Positions 17,118 through 24,662 of a stretch of 35,617 nt of DNA are shown here, one piece after another. The DNA is from Caldilineaceae bacterium (GTDB lineage: Bacteria; Chloroflexota; Anaerolineae; Caldilineales; Caldilineaceae): NCBI GenBank assembly GCA_020845455.1, contig JADLFO010000238.1:1-35617 (forward strand), read 5' to 3'. The notes under the pieces are model-generated. The model was not told the DNA's origin and ran no database searches. It worked only from the letters and a program-made list of their open reading frames with translations. Positions within the stretch are counted from its first letter, which is position 1. Each line of letters starts with the position of its first letter. The translations under genes were made by a program, and so were the position numbers.

Positions 17118-18253
17118 GCAAATCGAACGGCTTTCATGCCACAGCCGATTTTGACCTGCACGGCATCGCCGGCATCCGGCTGGTGGATGCTACATCCGCC
17201 GATGTGGCGGCGGTGGCGCGCCAGTTGGGGCCGCTGCGCAGCGAATTGGCGCGCGACCCGGACCTGATCATCCGCTTTGTCGACCGGCTGTCGCTGTCGT
17301 CGCCCATCCGCTATATTGGCGTCGACGATGCCGGATTTGCCGGCGACGCCTTTTTGGTGCTGCGCAGCAAACACAAGGCCCAGGCGCGGGTGCAGATCCC
17401 GCTGGCGCAGGTGGGGGTGCAGCCGGCGGAGATCGTCTGCGAGCGTGGGCTGCCCGCCGTCCCGCTGCTGATCGCCATGATCAACCTGGTCGCCCTGAGC
17501 AAGGGCGTGCTGCCGATGCACGCCTCGGCCTTCAGCTATCAGGGCCGGGGCGTCTTGACCACCGGCTGGTCGAAGGGGGGCAAGACCGAGACGCTGCTGG
17601 CGTTTATGGCGCAAGGGGCCGACTATGTGGGCGACGAGTGGGTCTATGTCCGCCCCGCGGATGGCGTCGAAGGCGTGCGTCTCTGCGGCATCCCGGAGCC
17701 GATCCGCGTCTGGGACTGGCATCTGCACGAACTGCCTCAATGCCGGGAACGGATCGGGCGCAAGGAGCAGATGCGGCTGCGCTTGCTCAAACTCATGGCG
17801 CGTTCCGCCGAGCGCGCCGGACGCCCACAGCTAGGCACGCCCACGCAGTTGATGCGCCGGTTGACGCCGCTGATCAAACAGCAGCTGCACGTCGACATCG
17901 CGCCCCAGCGTCTGTTCGATCAAACGCTGGGGCCGCTCGCCACCACGCTGGACAAGGTGTTGTTTGTCGCCAGCCACGATTCACCCGAGGTGCGAGTCGA
18001 ACCGATCGACCCGCAAGAAGTGGCGCAGCGGATGCTTTTCTCGCTCCAGGCCGAGCGGTTAGACTTTATGGCGGCGTATTACAAATATCGTTTTGCCTTT
18101 CCGGCGGCGCGTAATCCGGTGATCGAGCAGGCCGAAGAACGGCAGGCGGCGCTGCTGGCGCAGGCGCTGGCGCACAAACCGGCCTATGCGCTCTATCATC
18201 CCTATCCGGTTTCGATCCCCGCGCTCTATGGGGCGGTTGCGCCGTATCTATAA
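17114..18253 (+). CDS. HPr-kinase-like P-loop protein
   Basis: This 379-residue protein resembles the C-terminal kinase half of HPr kinase/phosphorylase. 'LPMHASAFSYQGRGVL' leads into a Walker A loop 'TGWSKGGKTE' (about 150-159), followed about 13 residues later by 'GADYVGDEWVYVRP', where HprK has its catalytic acidic pair. No PTS genes are near and the N-terminal ~130 residues are unlike HprK, so the target is probably not HPr. Members of this broad group modify other substrates, including peptides in lasso-peptide clusters. In this locus a sugar, glycolipid or protein substrate is possible (inference). The GTG start is weakly supported by a GGTGG run and by coupling to the preceding short ORF. 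Confidence 0.65.
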   Translation: MSKSNGFHATADFDLHGIAGIRLVDATSADVAAVARQLGPLRSELARDPDLIIRFVDRLSLSSPIRYIGVDDAGFAGDAFLVLRSKHKAQARVQIPLAQVGVQPAEIVCERGLPAVPLLIAMINLVALSKGVLPMHASAFSYQGRGVLTTGWSKGGKTETLLAFMAQGADYVGDEWVYVRPADGVEGVRLCGIPEPIRVWDWHLHELPQCRERIGRKEQMRLRLLKLMARSAERAGRPQLGTPTQLMRRLTPLIKQQLHVDIAPQRLFDQTLGPLATTLDKVLFVASHDSPEVRVEPIDPQEVAQRMLFSLQAERLDFMAAYYKYRFAFPAARNPVIEQAEERQAALLAQALAHKPAYALYHPYPVSIPALYGAVAPYL

Positions 18254-18296
18254 CCGATAGACAGGGTTGGCCTGTGACTTTACCCATCGATATGCC

Positions 18297-18995
18297 ATGA
18301 ATGGTTCTATGCGCGACGCACGCTTGTCTGTCCATCCTGTTCATACCGGCCCTGGCCGTTCGCCGGATGCCGACGCCCGGCTGCAGGCGTCGCGGCGGCT
18401 CGACTGGCGCTTTCTGCTGCCCGACCCTGAGTTGGGGCGCGTGGCCTATGTGGGCGCAGCGCAGCCCGCATTGATCGAGGCCCTCCAACTCTTTGCGGCG
18501 CAGGTGGATCTCTGGGGGGCCGCTGCGCCGGACGCGGCAAACACCCTGCCCGGCTCACTGGACGCGTATGGCCTAGCCGTGGCCCATGCCCCCGCAGCGG
18601 GCGCGTTCGAGGCCGTGCTGCGCCAGGCGGCGGCGCTGGTCCGGTCCGGCGGCACGCTATATCTGGAGACCCGCGGCCGGTTGTCACGGCGGCTGACCGC
18701 ACTGCGGCGGTTGGGCCTGGCGCATATCGCCGCCTATTGGATCTGGCCCAATTTTGAGGCGTGTACCAAGGTCATCCCGGTGGATCACTTGGCGACCGTG
18801 GCTCAGTTTGAGGGGGCGCGCCTGGGGCCGGCGTGGCTCAACCGCTGGGGGGCGGGCGGACTGCTGCCGCGGCTGGCGCGCAGCCGTCTGGCGCACGACG
18901 CCATTCCCTGCTTGGGCATCGTGGCGCAGCGACCCTCCGGCAACAATGGTTTGAATCAGGGTTTGGATCGCAGCTTGAACGGTGGTTTGAGATGA
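18297..18995 (+). CDS. Degenerate methyltransferase-like protein
   Basis: This protein of about 232 residues matches the N-terminal domain of the fusion protein at 14351: 'DWRFLLPDPELGRVAYVG' against 'NWLFLLPSLPLERAICLG', and 'LVRSGGTLYLETRG' against 'LLKAGGWIHYEYRG'. It looks like a SAM-methyltransferase fold, but the glycine-rich motif I is not convincing, so enzymatic activity is uncertain. It may be a partner or scaffold for the APH-type kinase encoded directly downstream, with which it overlaps by 4 bases (ATGA). The last 15 residues are encoded by a 12-bp tandem repeat (GLNQ-GLDR-SLNG-GLR). The start is unclear: ATGs at 18297 and 18309 and a TTG at 18267 all lack a good binding site. 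Confidence 0.6.
   Translation: MNGSMRDARLSVHPVHTGPGRSPDADARLQASRRLDWRFLLPDPELGRVAYVGAAQPALIEALQLFAAQVDLWGAAAPDAANTLPGSLDAYGLAVAHAPAAGAFEAVLRQAAALVRSGGTLYLETRGRLSRRLTALRRLGLAHIAAYWIWPNFEACTKVIPVDHLATVAQFEGARLGPAWLNRWGAGGLLPRLARSRLAHDAIPCLGIVAQRPSGNNGLNQGLDRSLNGGLR
18948..18995 (+). repeat. Four 12-bp repeat units at the 3' end of a gene
   Basis: GGTTTGAATCAG (18948), GGTTTGGATCGC (18960), AGCTTGAACGGT (18972) and GGTTTGAGATGA (18984) follow without gaps. They are in frame and encode the C-terminus GLNQGLDRSLNGGLR. The last unit contains both the stop codon and the start of the next gene. Confidence 0.85.
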
Positions 18996-20107
18996 ATGCG
19001 CTGTTAGCTTATCTATATGACAACCGCGAGCGGCTCCAACTGGAGCGCTACGGTCTCGACGGGGAGATGGCGTATACGCTCTTGACGCCGCGTTTCCGCG
19101 CCTCCAGCCATGTGATCTTTCTGATCTTTGCCCAGGGGCAATCGACCCCGGCGCTGGTGGCGAAGGCGCCGCGCCTGACCGACCGCCCCACACGGCTGGA
19201 GCAGGAGGCCGCCAACCTGCGCATGTTACAGACCCTGCGCGGGCGCGAGTGGGCCTCTGTGCCTGCGCTGGTGGCGTTCGAGCCGTTCCACGACCGTGCC
19301 ATCCTGGTCGAAACCGCGCTGGCAGGGCAACCTCTAGACCCGGCCTTTGTGCGTCGCGCGCGCTCGCGCAGCTGCACGGCAGTGGTCGACTGGCTGGCGG
19401 AGGTGCAGTGGCCCGCGGCGCGACTCTCTGCGCCGGCAGGGCAACCCACCGGGCAGCCGGAGATGGGCCTCTTTGCACGGCTGGTCGAAGCGCCCTATCG
19501 TTATTTTGCCGAGCGTTTCCCTCTCACCGGCGAAGAGGAGACGCTGCTCCAGGCGACCTGGACTTGGTTAGCGCAACTGGCGGAGATGGCGCTGCCGCCG
19601 GTCTTTGAACATGGCGACCTGAGCCACCCCAACCTGTTTCTGCTTCAAAACGGCGAGCTTGGGGTGGTGGATTGGGAGACCGCGCAGCCCTATGGGATGC
19701 CTGCCTGCGACCTCTTCTTTTTTCTGACCTATGTGGCGCTGGCGCAGGCCAAAGCGCGGCGGACGGACCAGATGCTGGCGTCTTTTCGGGCGGCCTTCTT
19801 TGGCGATCAGGCGTGGGCGCGGCCCTATGTTGCACGCTATGCGCAGCGGCTGCATCTGCCCGACCGGGCGCTGACTCCGCTCTTTGTGCTCTGCTGGCTG
19901 CGCACGCTGGTCAGCCTGCTGACGCGGCTGGAGCAGGACAGCGCCGCGGCTGCGCCCCTGCCCGCCGGCACGGCGGCCTGGCTGCGCGCCAACCGTTTCT
20001 ATGCGCTGTGGAAAGAGGCTGTCACACACGCGCCGCAGTTGGCGTGGTCGGGCGAGCAGCCCCGCCGGTGGAGCCAAGCCGCTTCGGGGCTGGCCGCCGC
20101 CAAATGA
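18992..20107 (+). CDS. APH-type phosphotransferase
   Basis: This 371-residue protein has an aminoglycoside-phosphotransferase/choline-kinase fold. The ATP-lysine strand is probably 'ALVAKAPRL' (about 52-60), the catalytic loop is 'FEHGDLSHPNLFLL' (about 205-218) and the metal-binding residue is in 'VVDWE' (about 225-229), followed by a 'YGMPACDLFFFL' helix. The same pattern, including GMP-x-x-D-x-F, occurs in the C-terminal half of the fusion protein at 14351, so they are paralogues. It likely phosphorylates a hydroxyl group on a biosynthetic intermediate. Its ATG overlaps the stop of the methyltransferase-like gene (ATGA), so the two form a translationally coupled pair equivalent to the fusion. 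About 55 bases separate it from the next gene. Confidence 0.8.
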   Translation: MNALLAYLYDNRERLQLERYGLDGEMAYTLLTPRFRASSHVIFLIFAQGQSTPALVAKAPRLTDRPTRLEQEAANLRMLQTLRGREWASVPALVAFEPFHDRAILVETALAGQPLDPAFVRRARSRSCTAVVDWLAEVQWPAARLSAPAGQPTGQPEMGLFARLVEAPYRYFAERFPLTGEEETLLQATWTWLAQLAEMALPPVFEHGDLSHPNLFLLQNGELGVVDWETAQPYGMPACDLFFFLTYVALAQAKARRTDQMLASFRAAFFGDQAWARPYVARYAQRLHLPDRALTPLFVLCWLRTLVSLLTRLEQDSAAAAPLPAGTAAWLRANRFYALWKEAVTHAPQLAWSGEQPRRWSQAASGLAAAK

Positions 20108-20162
20108 CCCGCCGCACCAACCGAACCCTATCCCGCTATCCAGCAGGTTTTGTAACGACCGG

Positions 20163-20867
20163 ATGAGAACCATGTTTACAGTCGCTTTGGTGGGGGCCGA
20201 TGGCGCAGGCAAGACGACCGTGGGTCGCTATCTGGCCCAGGCCCCGCAGCTCCGTATCAAATATGTCTATCTGGGCATTAACCCCGAAGCCAGCAACGTC
20301 ATGCTGCCGACCACGCGTTTGTGGTATGCGCTCAAGCGGGCGCGCGGCCGCCCCCTGAGCATGGCCGGGCCGCGTGACCCAAGCCAGGTGAAAGCGCCCC
20401 CCCAAGAGGGATGGAAACGGCTGAAAGCCGAGATCAAATCCGGGCTGCGCATGCTCAACCAAGTCGGCGAAGAGTGGTACCGGCAGGGGATCGTGTGGTA
20501 TTACCTGCGCCGCGGCTATATTGTGCTTTTCGACCGTCATTTTCTCTTTGACTATTACTTTTATGACGTGGCCGACCGCCCACAAAATCGCCTGTGGAGC
20601 AGCCGCATCCACGGGCAGATGCTAGAGCGTTTCTACCCCCGACCCGATCTGGTGATCTTTCTGGACGCGCCCGCCGAGGTCTTGATGGCGCGCAAACAGG
20701 AGGGCACGCTGGAAACGATGGAACACCGCCGGCAGGAGTATCTGCAGCTGCGCGAGCTTGTGCCGAATTTCGTCACCGTCGATGCGACGCAGCCGCAGGA
20801 GCGTGTGGTGCAGGAAGTGGCCGATCTCATCGCGAATTTCCGCACGGCTGCACTGCGCCCGGCTTGA
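20163..20867 (+). CDS. Thymidylate-kinase-like P-loop kinase
   Basis: At 234 residues this is close to the length of thymidylate kinases. Walker A is 'GADGAGKTT' (about 11-19), an FDRH motif lies at about 123-126 and 'VIFLDAPAEVLMARK' at about 163-177, with the lid 'EHRRQEYLQLRELVP'. The C-terminal stretch matches the gene at 3094 closely ('LDAPGDVLFARK', 'RQRQQYLALRDS', 'VVDATQ'), so these are two copies of one kinase family in the same locus. A nucleotide role cannot be excluded, but the context suggests phosphorylation of a glycan precursor (inference). Two ATGs, 20163 and 20172, are possible starts, neither with a strong binding site. Confidence 0.75.
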   Translation: MRTMFTVALVGADGAGKTTVGRYLAQAPQLRIKYVYLGINPEASNVMLPTTRLWYALKRARGRPLSMAGPRDPSQVKAPPQEGWKRLKAEIKSGLRMLNQVGEEWYRQGIVWYYLRRGYIVLFDRHFLFDYYFYDVADRPQNRLWSSRIHGQMLERFYPRPDLVIFLDAPAEVLMARKQEGTLETMEHRRQEYLQLRELVPNFVTVDATQPQERVVQEVADLIANFRTAALRPA

Positions 20868-20893
20868 TCGGCGGCTTGACGGAACTGGATAGG

Positions 20894-20925
20894 ATGCTGT
20901 CGACCACCGCCGGTGGTCACAGCAT
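20894..20925. promoter_or_regulatory. Strong hairpin just upstream of the sulfatase-like gene
   Basis: ATGCTGTCGACCACC (20894-20908) pairs with GGTGGTCACAGCAT (20912-20925) around a 3-base loop, giving 14 pairs with one bulged C. Only a short TTT follows, so it is not a typical terminator. It lies 15 bases before the GGAGG of the downstream gene and could be an operator, an mRNA stabiliser or a processing site. Confidence 0.55.
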
Positions 20926-20950
20926 TTGGGGGAGTTGCCGGGAGGCATCA

Positions 20951-22285
20951 ATGAAACGCAATGTCCTGTTTATTATGGTAGATTCGTTGCGCGCCGATCA
21001 TTGTTGGGGAACCCAGCGCCGCTGCCAAACGCCAACGCTCGACCGTCTGCGCCGCCAGGCGGTAGTCTGCACTCAGGCATTTTCGACTGCGTCTACCACC
21101 ACCACCAGCACGACCAGCATCCTGACCGGCGCGTATCCGTTTGTGCATGGCATCAACACCCCTGTCAGCGGGCGGCTGCGCCTCAGCTTGCCCACGCTGC
21201 CGGAGGTCTTGAAGCGCCATGGCTATCATACCTGGGCCGAGACGACCGGCCCGCTGGAAGCGGCGACGGGGCTGAGCCGCGGCTTCGACAGCTTTCGCCA
21301 CCGCCCCTATGCGGAGTGGCTGGACACCGGCTTTGGCGATCGGCTGGTCGCCAAGCTGCGCGGCGATCTGCCACGCCCCTGGTTTGGCTTTTTGCATCTT
21401 TGGGAACTGCACCACCCGCGGCGCATTACCGCCGAACATAACCGCGCCGAGTTCGGCCGGCACTCCTATGCCCGTGCCGTCTCATCACTTGACCATCAGT
21501 TGGCCCGCATCTTGGAGGCAGCGGGCGAAGAGACGGTCATCGTCCTGACCGGCGACTATGGCGAGTATCTGACCGACACCAAGAGCAACGAACTGGTCTT
21601 TGGGCTGAAGCAGTGGACGTCTTGGCTCAAGCGCCATTCGCGCGCTCTCATGCAACTGCGCGGCGCGGCCAACGCGGCCCTGCTCAAGACGGCGCACTTT
21701 GTGCGGCGGCGCGAGAGCGATTTTGTCCGCGCCTGGCAGGGCCATGGCTTTCATGTCTATGACTCGCTGATCCATGTCCCGCTCATCTTCTATGGGCCGG
21801 GGGTCTTCCCGTGCGGGCTGGAAGTGACCGGGTTGACCAGCCATGTCGACATCGTGCCCACACTGCTGGCCGCGCTCGACCTGGATCCCCTGCCGTTCCT
21901 GAGTGGGATCGATCTCATGCCCTGTATCCGCCAATCGGGCCAGGCCTGGCCCGAACGCGCCATCTATACCCAGGCCAGCGGCGCGCCTGGGATGGTCGAA
22001 CCCCATTTCTGGCTGGCCGGCGTCCGCACCGAACGTTATAAATATGTGCGCAGTTGGAGCAACCAGGCGCTGCCGGAGGAACTGTATGACCTGAAGCAAG
22101 ACCCAGCGGAACGCGCCAACCTGGCCGGCCATCAGCCGGATATGGTGCGCACGATGCGCGCCCGCTTGGATGAACTCTACGGGGTGGCCTCTGCGTCGCT
22201 GGATGCGGCGACCAACACCCTGGCGGCGGATGAGCCGGATCAACTGAGCCTGCGGCTGCGCGACTTGGGCTATCAAGAACACTAG
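20951..22285 (+). CDS. Sulfatase-like alkaline-phosphatase-superfamily enzyme
   Basis: This 444-residue protein has the alkaline-phosphatase-superfamily fold: 'NVLFIMVDSLRADH' (metal-binding Asp, about 4-17), a nucleophile region 'STTSILTGAYP' (about 53-63), 'HVPLIFYGPGV', 'LTSHVDIVPTLLAALDL' and the late 'YELYDLKQDPAE'-like block (here 'EELYDLKQDPAERANLAG'). The Cys/Ser-x-Pro-x-Arg formylglycine site is absent: the aligned stretch is Thr-rich (TTTSTTS), so Thr would be the nucleophile. The later metal motif reads GDYGE in place of the usual DHG or DNG. It is more likely a phospho- or phosphoglycerol-type transferase or hydrolase acting on the glycan than a true sulfatase (inference). No signal peptide is visible. 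GGAGG lies 5 bases before the ATG. Confidence 0.75.
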   Translation: MKRNVLFIMVDSLRADHCWGTQRRCQTPTLDRLRRQAVVCTQAFSTASTTTTSTTSILTGAYPFVHGINTPVSGRLRLSLPTLPEVLKRHGYHTWAETTGPLEAATGLSRGFDSFRHRPYAEWLDTGFGDRLVAKLRGDLPRPWFGFLHLWELHHPRRITAEHNRAEFGRHSYARAVSSLDHQLARILEAAGEETVIVLTGDYGEYLTDTKSNELVFGLKQWTSWLKRHSRALMQLRGAANAALLKTAHFVRRRESDFVRAWQGHGFHVYDSLIHVPLIFYGPGVFPCGLEVTGLTSHVDIVPTLLAALDLDPLPFLSGIDLMPCIRQSGQAWPERAIYTQASGAPGMVEPHFWLAGVRTERYKYVRSWSNQALPEELYDLKQDPAERANLAGHQPDMVRTMRARLDELYGVASASLDAATNTLAADEPDQLSLRLRDLGYQEH

Positions 22286-22323
22286 GCGCGTCGCCGTCCA
22301 TTGACAGGAACCAATGTACTGCC

Positions 22324-23640
22324 GTGATCGAAACTGCAACTGATGCTGCAACTGATACTGTGACTGAGACCCTGGCCGGCGCTTCGGCTGATCGTGGGGC
22401 CGCTGTGCGGGTGAGTCAAGCCAAGCTGGGCGGGCGCACCATCCTGGTGACCGACGCCGGGCGCGGCAGCGCCATCTCCATCATTCGCAGCCTGGGTCGC
22501 CGCGGCTGGACGGTGATCGCCGCCGATGCGGACCCGCACAGCCCTGGGTTCCGCTCACGCTATGCGCACCGGCGCTTTGTCTATCCGCAGCCGGAGGCCG
22601 AGCCGCAGGCGTTTGCCGAGGCGCTGCTGTACCAGATTGCCGAGCAAGCCGTCGACCTGGTGATCCCGGTGACCGACAATGTGATCCTGCCGATCCTCCC
22701 GCGGCGTGCCGAGTTTGAACAGCGGTGCAAGCTGGCCCTGCCGGAGACCGGCGCGCTCTTGGCGGCGATGGACAAAAATAAGACCCTGGCGCTGGCCGAG
22801 CAGTTGGGCGTCCCCATCCCCGCCACGCGCTGGGTGCATACCGTCCAAGAGGCGGTAGAGGCGGCGCGGGCGTTTGCCTGGCCGGTGGTGGTCAAGCCGC
22901 AGCTTTCGCGCCTCTATCAAGAGCAGGCGGGGATCGCAGCCTTTAAGGTCTCCTACGCCACCGATGCGGGCGACCTGGCGGCCCAGATGCGGCGCTATGA
23001 GGGGGTCTGCCCGGTCTTGCTGCAAGAATATCACCGCGGGGTGGGCTATGGCGTCGAACTGCTGATGGACTGCGGACAGCCGCTCGCCGCATTCCAGCAC
23101 AAGCGGCTGCGTGAGACGCCGCTCACCGGCGGCGTCAGCACCTTCCGTGAGGGCGTGCCCCTGGACCCGGAGATGTACGACTATGCGCGGCGGCTTTTGG
23201 GCCATCTGCGCTGGACGGGGCTGGCGATGGTGGAGTTCAAGGTGGGCGAGGCCGGCCCCAAATTGATGGAGATCAACGGCCGCGTCTGGGGGTCGCTGCC
23301 GCTCGCCGTCCACAGCGGCATGGATTTCCCACGGCGGCTGGCGGAACTCTATTTGACGGAGCCGTCCCTGCCGCCCGCCGCACCGGCGGTGAATTATGCC
23401 GCGGGCGTGTGCTCGCGCAACCTGGAGTTGGATATCGGCTGGATGCTCACCGTCTTGATGGGCAAACAGCGTTATCCCTTTGTGGAGATGCCTCCCCGGC
23501 GTGAAGCGCTGAAGGCATTTCTCAACCTCTTTAATCCGCGCCACCGCTTTGACATCGTGTCGCTGGATGACCCGCGGCCCGGCCTGGCGGAGATCGCCAA
23601 GATCGCACGCAAGCTGTACCGCAAAGCCAACGAGAACTGA
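22324..23640 (+). CDS. ATP-grasp ligase (carbamoyl-phosphate-synthase-like)
   Basis: This 438-residue protein has 'ILVTDAGRGSAISIIRSLG' in a Rossmann-like N-terminal domain (about 40-60), a central ATP-grasp region with 'PVVVKPQLS' and 'VLLQEYHRG', and metal/ATP ligands in 'GLAMVEFKV' and 'LMEINGRVWGS' (about 300-325). Such enzymes join a carboxylate to an amine through an acyl phosphate. In glycan loci they often add amino acids or form amides; the substrates cannot be read here. The first ~20 residues are a low-complexity ATDA/ATDT/VTET repeat. The GTG at 22324 has only a distant AGGAA, and in-frame GTGs at 22405 and 22411 are alternative starts that would skip the repeat. Confidence 0.8.
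   Translation: MIETATDAATDTVTETLAGASADRGAAVRVSQAKLGGRTILVTDAGRGSAISIIRSLGRRGWTVIAADADPHSPGFRSRYAHRRFVYPQPEAEPQAFAEALLYQIAEQAVDLVIPVTDNVILPILPRRAEFEQRCKLALPETGALLAAMDKNKTLALAEQLGVPIPATRWVHTVQEAVEAARAFAWPVVVKPQLSRLYQEQAGIAAFKVSYATDAGDLAAQMRRYEGVCPVLLQEYHRGVGYGVELLMDCGQPLAAFQHKRLRETPLTGGVSTFREGVPLDPEMYDYARRLLGHLRWTGLAMVEFKVGEAGPKLMEINGRVWGSLPLAVHSGMDFPRRLAELYLTEPSLPPAAPAVNYAAGVCSRNLELDIGWMLTVLMGKQRYPFVEMPPRREALKAFLNLFNPRHRFDIVSLDDPRPGLAEIAKIARKLYRKANEN
22336..22371 (+). repeat. Three 12-bp units at the 5' end of the ATP-grasp gene
   Basis: GCAACTGATGCT (22336), GCAACTGATACT (22348) and GTGACTGAGACC (22360) follow directly and are in frame, encoding ATDA-ATDT-VTET near the N-terminus. Confidence 0.85.
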
Positions 23641-23654
23641 CCCGGACCCCCACG

Positions 23655-24662
23655 ATGACCCTTCAGAAAACCCTGAAAAATGCCGCCCGGCGGGCGATCA
23701 ATGCCCCCGCCTTTATCCGGTTTCTATCCCTCCTGGAGCGCAGGCAGGGGGAACAGGCGGACCTGCTGCGCGTCTTGACCTATCATCGGGTGGAAAACCC
23801 GGCGCGCACCGCCGGGGTCTACCCGCGCATTATGGTCTCCCCGCGCGATTTTGAGCAGCAGATGCGCTATGTGGCCGCGGCATACAACGTGATCGACATG
23901 CCCGACCTGCTGCGTTTTCATACAGACGGGGAGCCGCTGCCGCCGCGCTCGCTCTTGGTCACCTTTGACGATGCCTATGTCGATTTTGCCGAAAACGCCT
24001 GGCCGATCCTGCGGCGGCTGGGGCTGCCTGCTACGCTCTTTGTGCCCACGGGCTTCCCCGACCACCCTGAACGTGTCTTCTGGTGGGATCGCCTCTATCA
24101 TGCGCTGGCGCTGGCGGGCAGTGACCAGGAGGTGCAGTCGCCGCTGGGCCGGTTTGCGCTCAAGACCTCGGCGCAGCGTGAACAGGCCTTCAGCCAATTG
24201 CGCGACTACGTCAAGACGCTGCCCCACGCCGAGGCCATGCAGTGGGTCGAGCAGGTCTGTCAAGCCCTGGGGATGCCGCCCCCGCCGGCGGCGGTGCTGG
24301 GCTGGGACGCGCTGCGCCGGCTGGCGCGGGAGGGGGTGACGCTGGGCGCGCACACGCGCAACCACCCGTTGATGACGCGCGTCGCGCCCGACGCCATGCG
24401 CCAGGAGGCGCTCGACTCGCTGCACGACCTGGAACGTGAGACCGGCGCGGCTCTGCCCATCTTTGCCTATCCGAGCGGCGGGGCCAATGCCGAGGTGATG
24501 CAGGTGTTGCAGCAGGCCGGTTTTGCGCTCGCCTTTCTGACTGGGCACGGCATCAACGATCTGAAAACCGCCGACCGGTTGCAGTTGCGCCGCATCAACG
24601 TGGGGCACAACACGTCGCTGCCGGTTCTGCGCTTGCAGATGCACGCTTGGGTGAGCGCATGA
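23655..24662 (+). CDS. Polysaccharide deacetylase (NodB/CE4 family)
   Basis: This 335-residue protein carries the CE4 motifs. Motif 1 is 'LVTFDDAYVDF' (about 100-110) with the catalytic/metal Asp pair, motif 2 is 'LGAHTRNHPLMT' (about 230-241) with two metal-binding His, and motif 3 is 'IFAYPSGG' (about 270). Two insertions, including 'VFWWDRLYHALALAG', match the subfamily found in polysaccharide loci. It probably removes an N-acetyl group from a sugar in the glycan. No signal peptide is visible, so it may act on lipid-linked intermediates in the cytoplasm. It starts 14 bases after the ATP-grasp gene with no clear binding site, and its stop overlaps the next start (ATGA). Confidence 0.88.
   Translation: MTLQKTLKNAARRAINAPAFIRFLSLLERRQGEQADLLRVLTYHRVENPARTAGVYPRIMVSPRDFEQQMRYVAAAYNVIDMPDLLRFHTDGEPLPPRSLLVTFDDAYVDFAENAWPILRRLGLPATLFVPTGFPDHPERVFWWDRLYHALALAGSDQEVQSPLGRFALKTSAQREQAFSQLRDYVKTLPHAEAMQWVEQVCQALGMPPPPAAVLGWDALRRLAREGVTLGAHTRNHPLMTRVAPDAMRQEALDSLHDLERETGAALPIFAYPSGGANAEVMQVLQQAGFALAFLTGHGINDLKTADRLQLRRINVGHNTSLPVLRLQMHAWVSA

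Noticed and set aside
17073..18253. Lasso peptide gene cluster
   Set aside because: No asparagine-synthetase-like cyclase, PqqD-like or transglutaminase-like protease gene is nearby; only the HPr-kinase-like protein and a tiny ORF fit.
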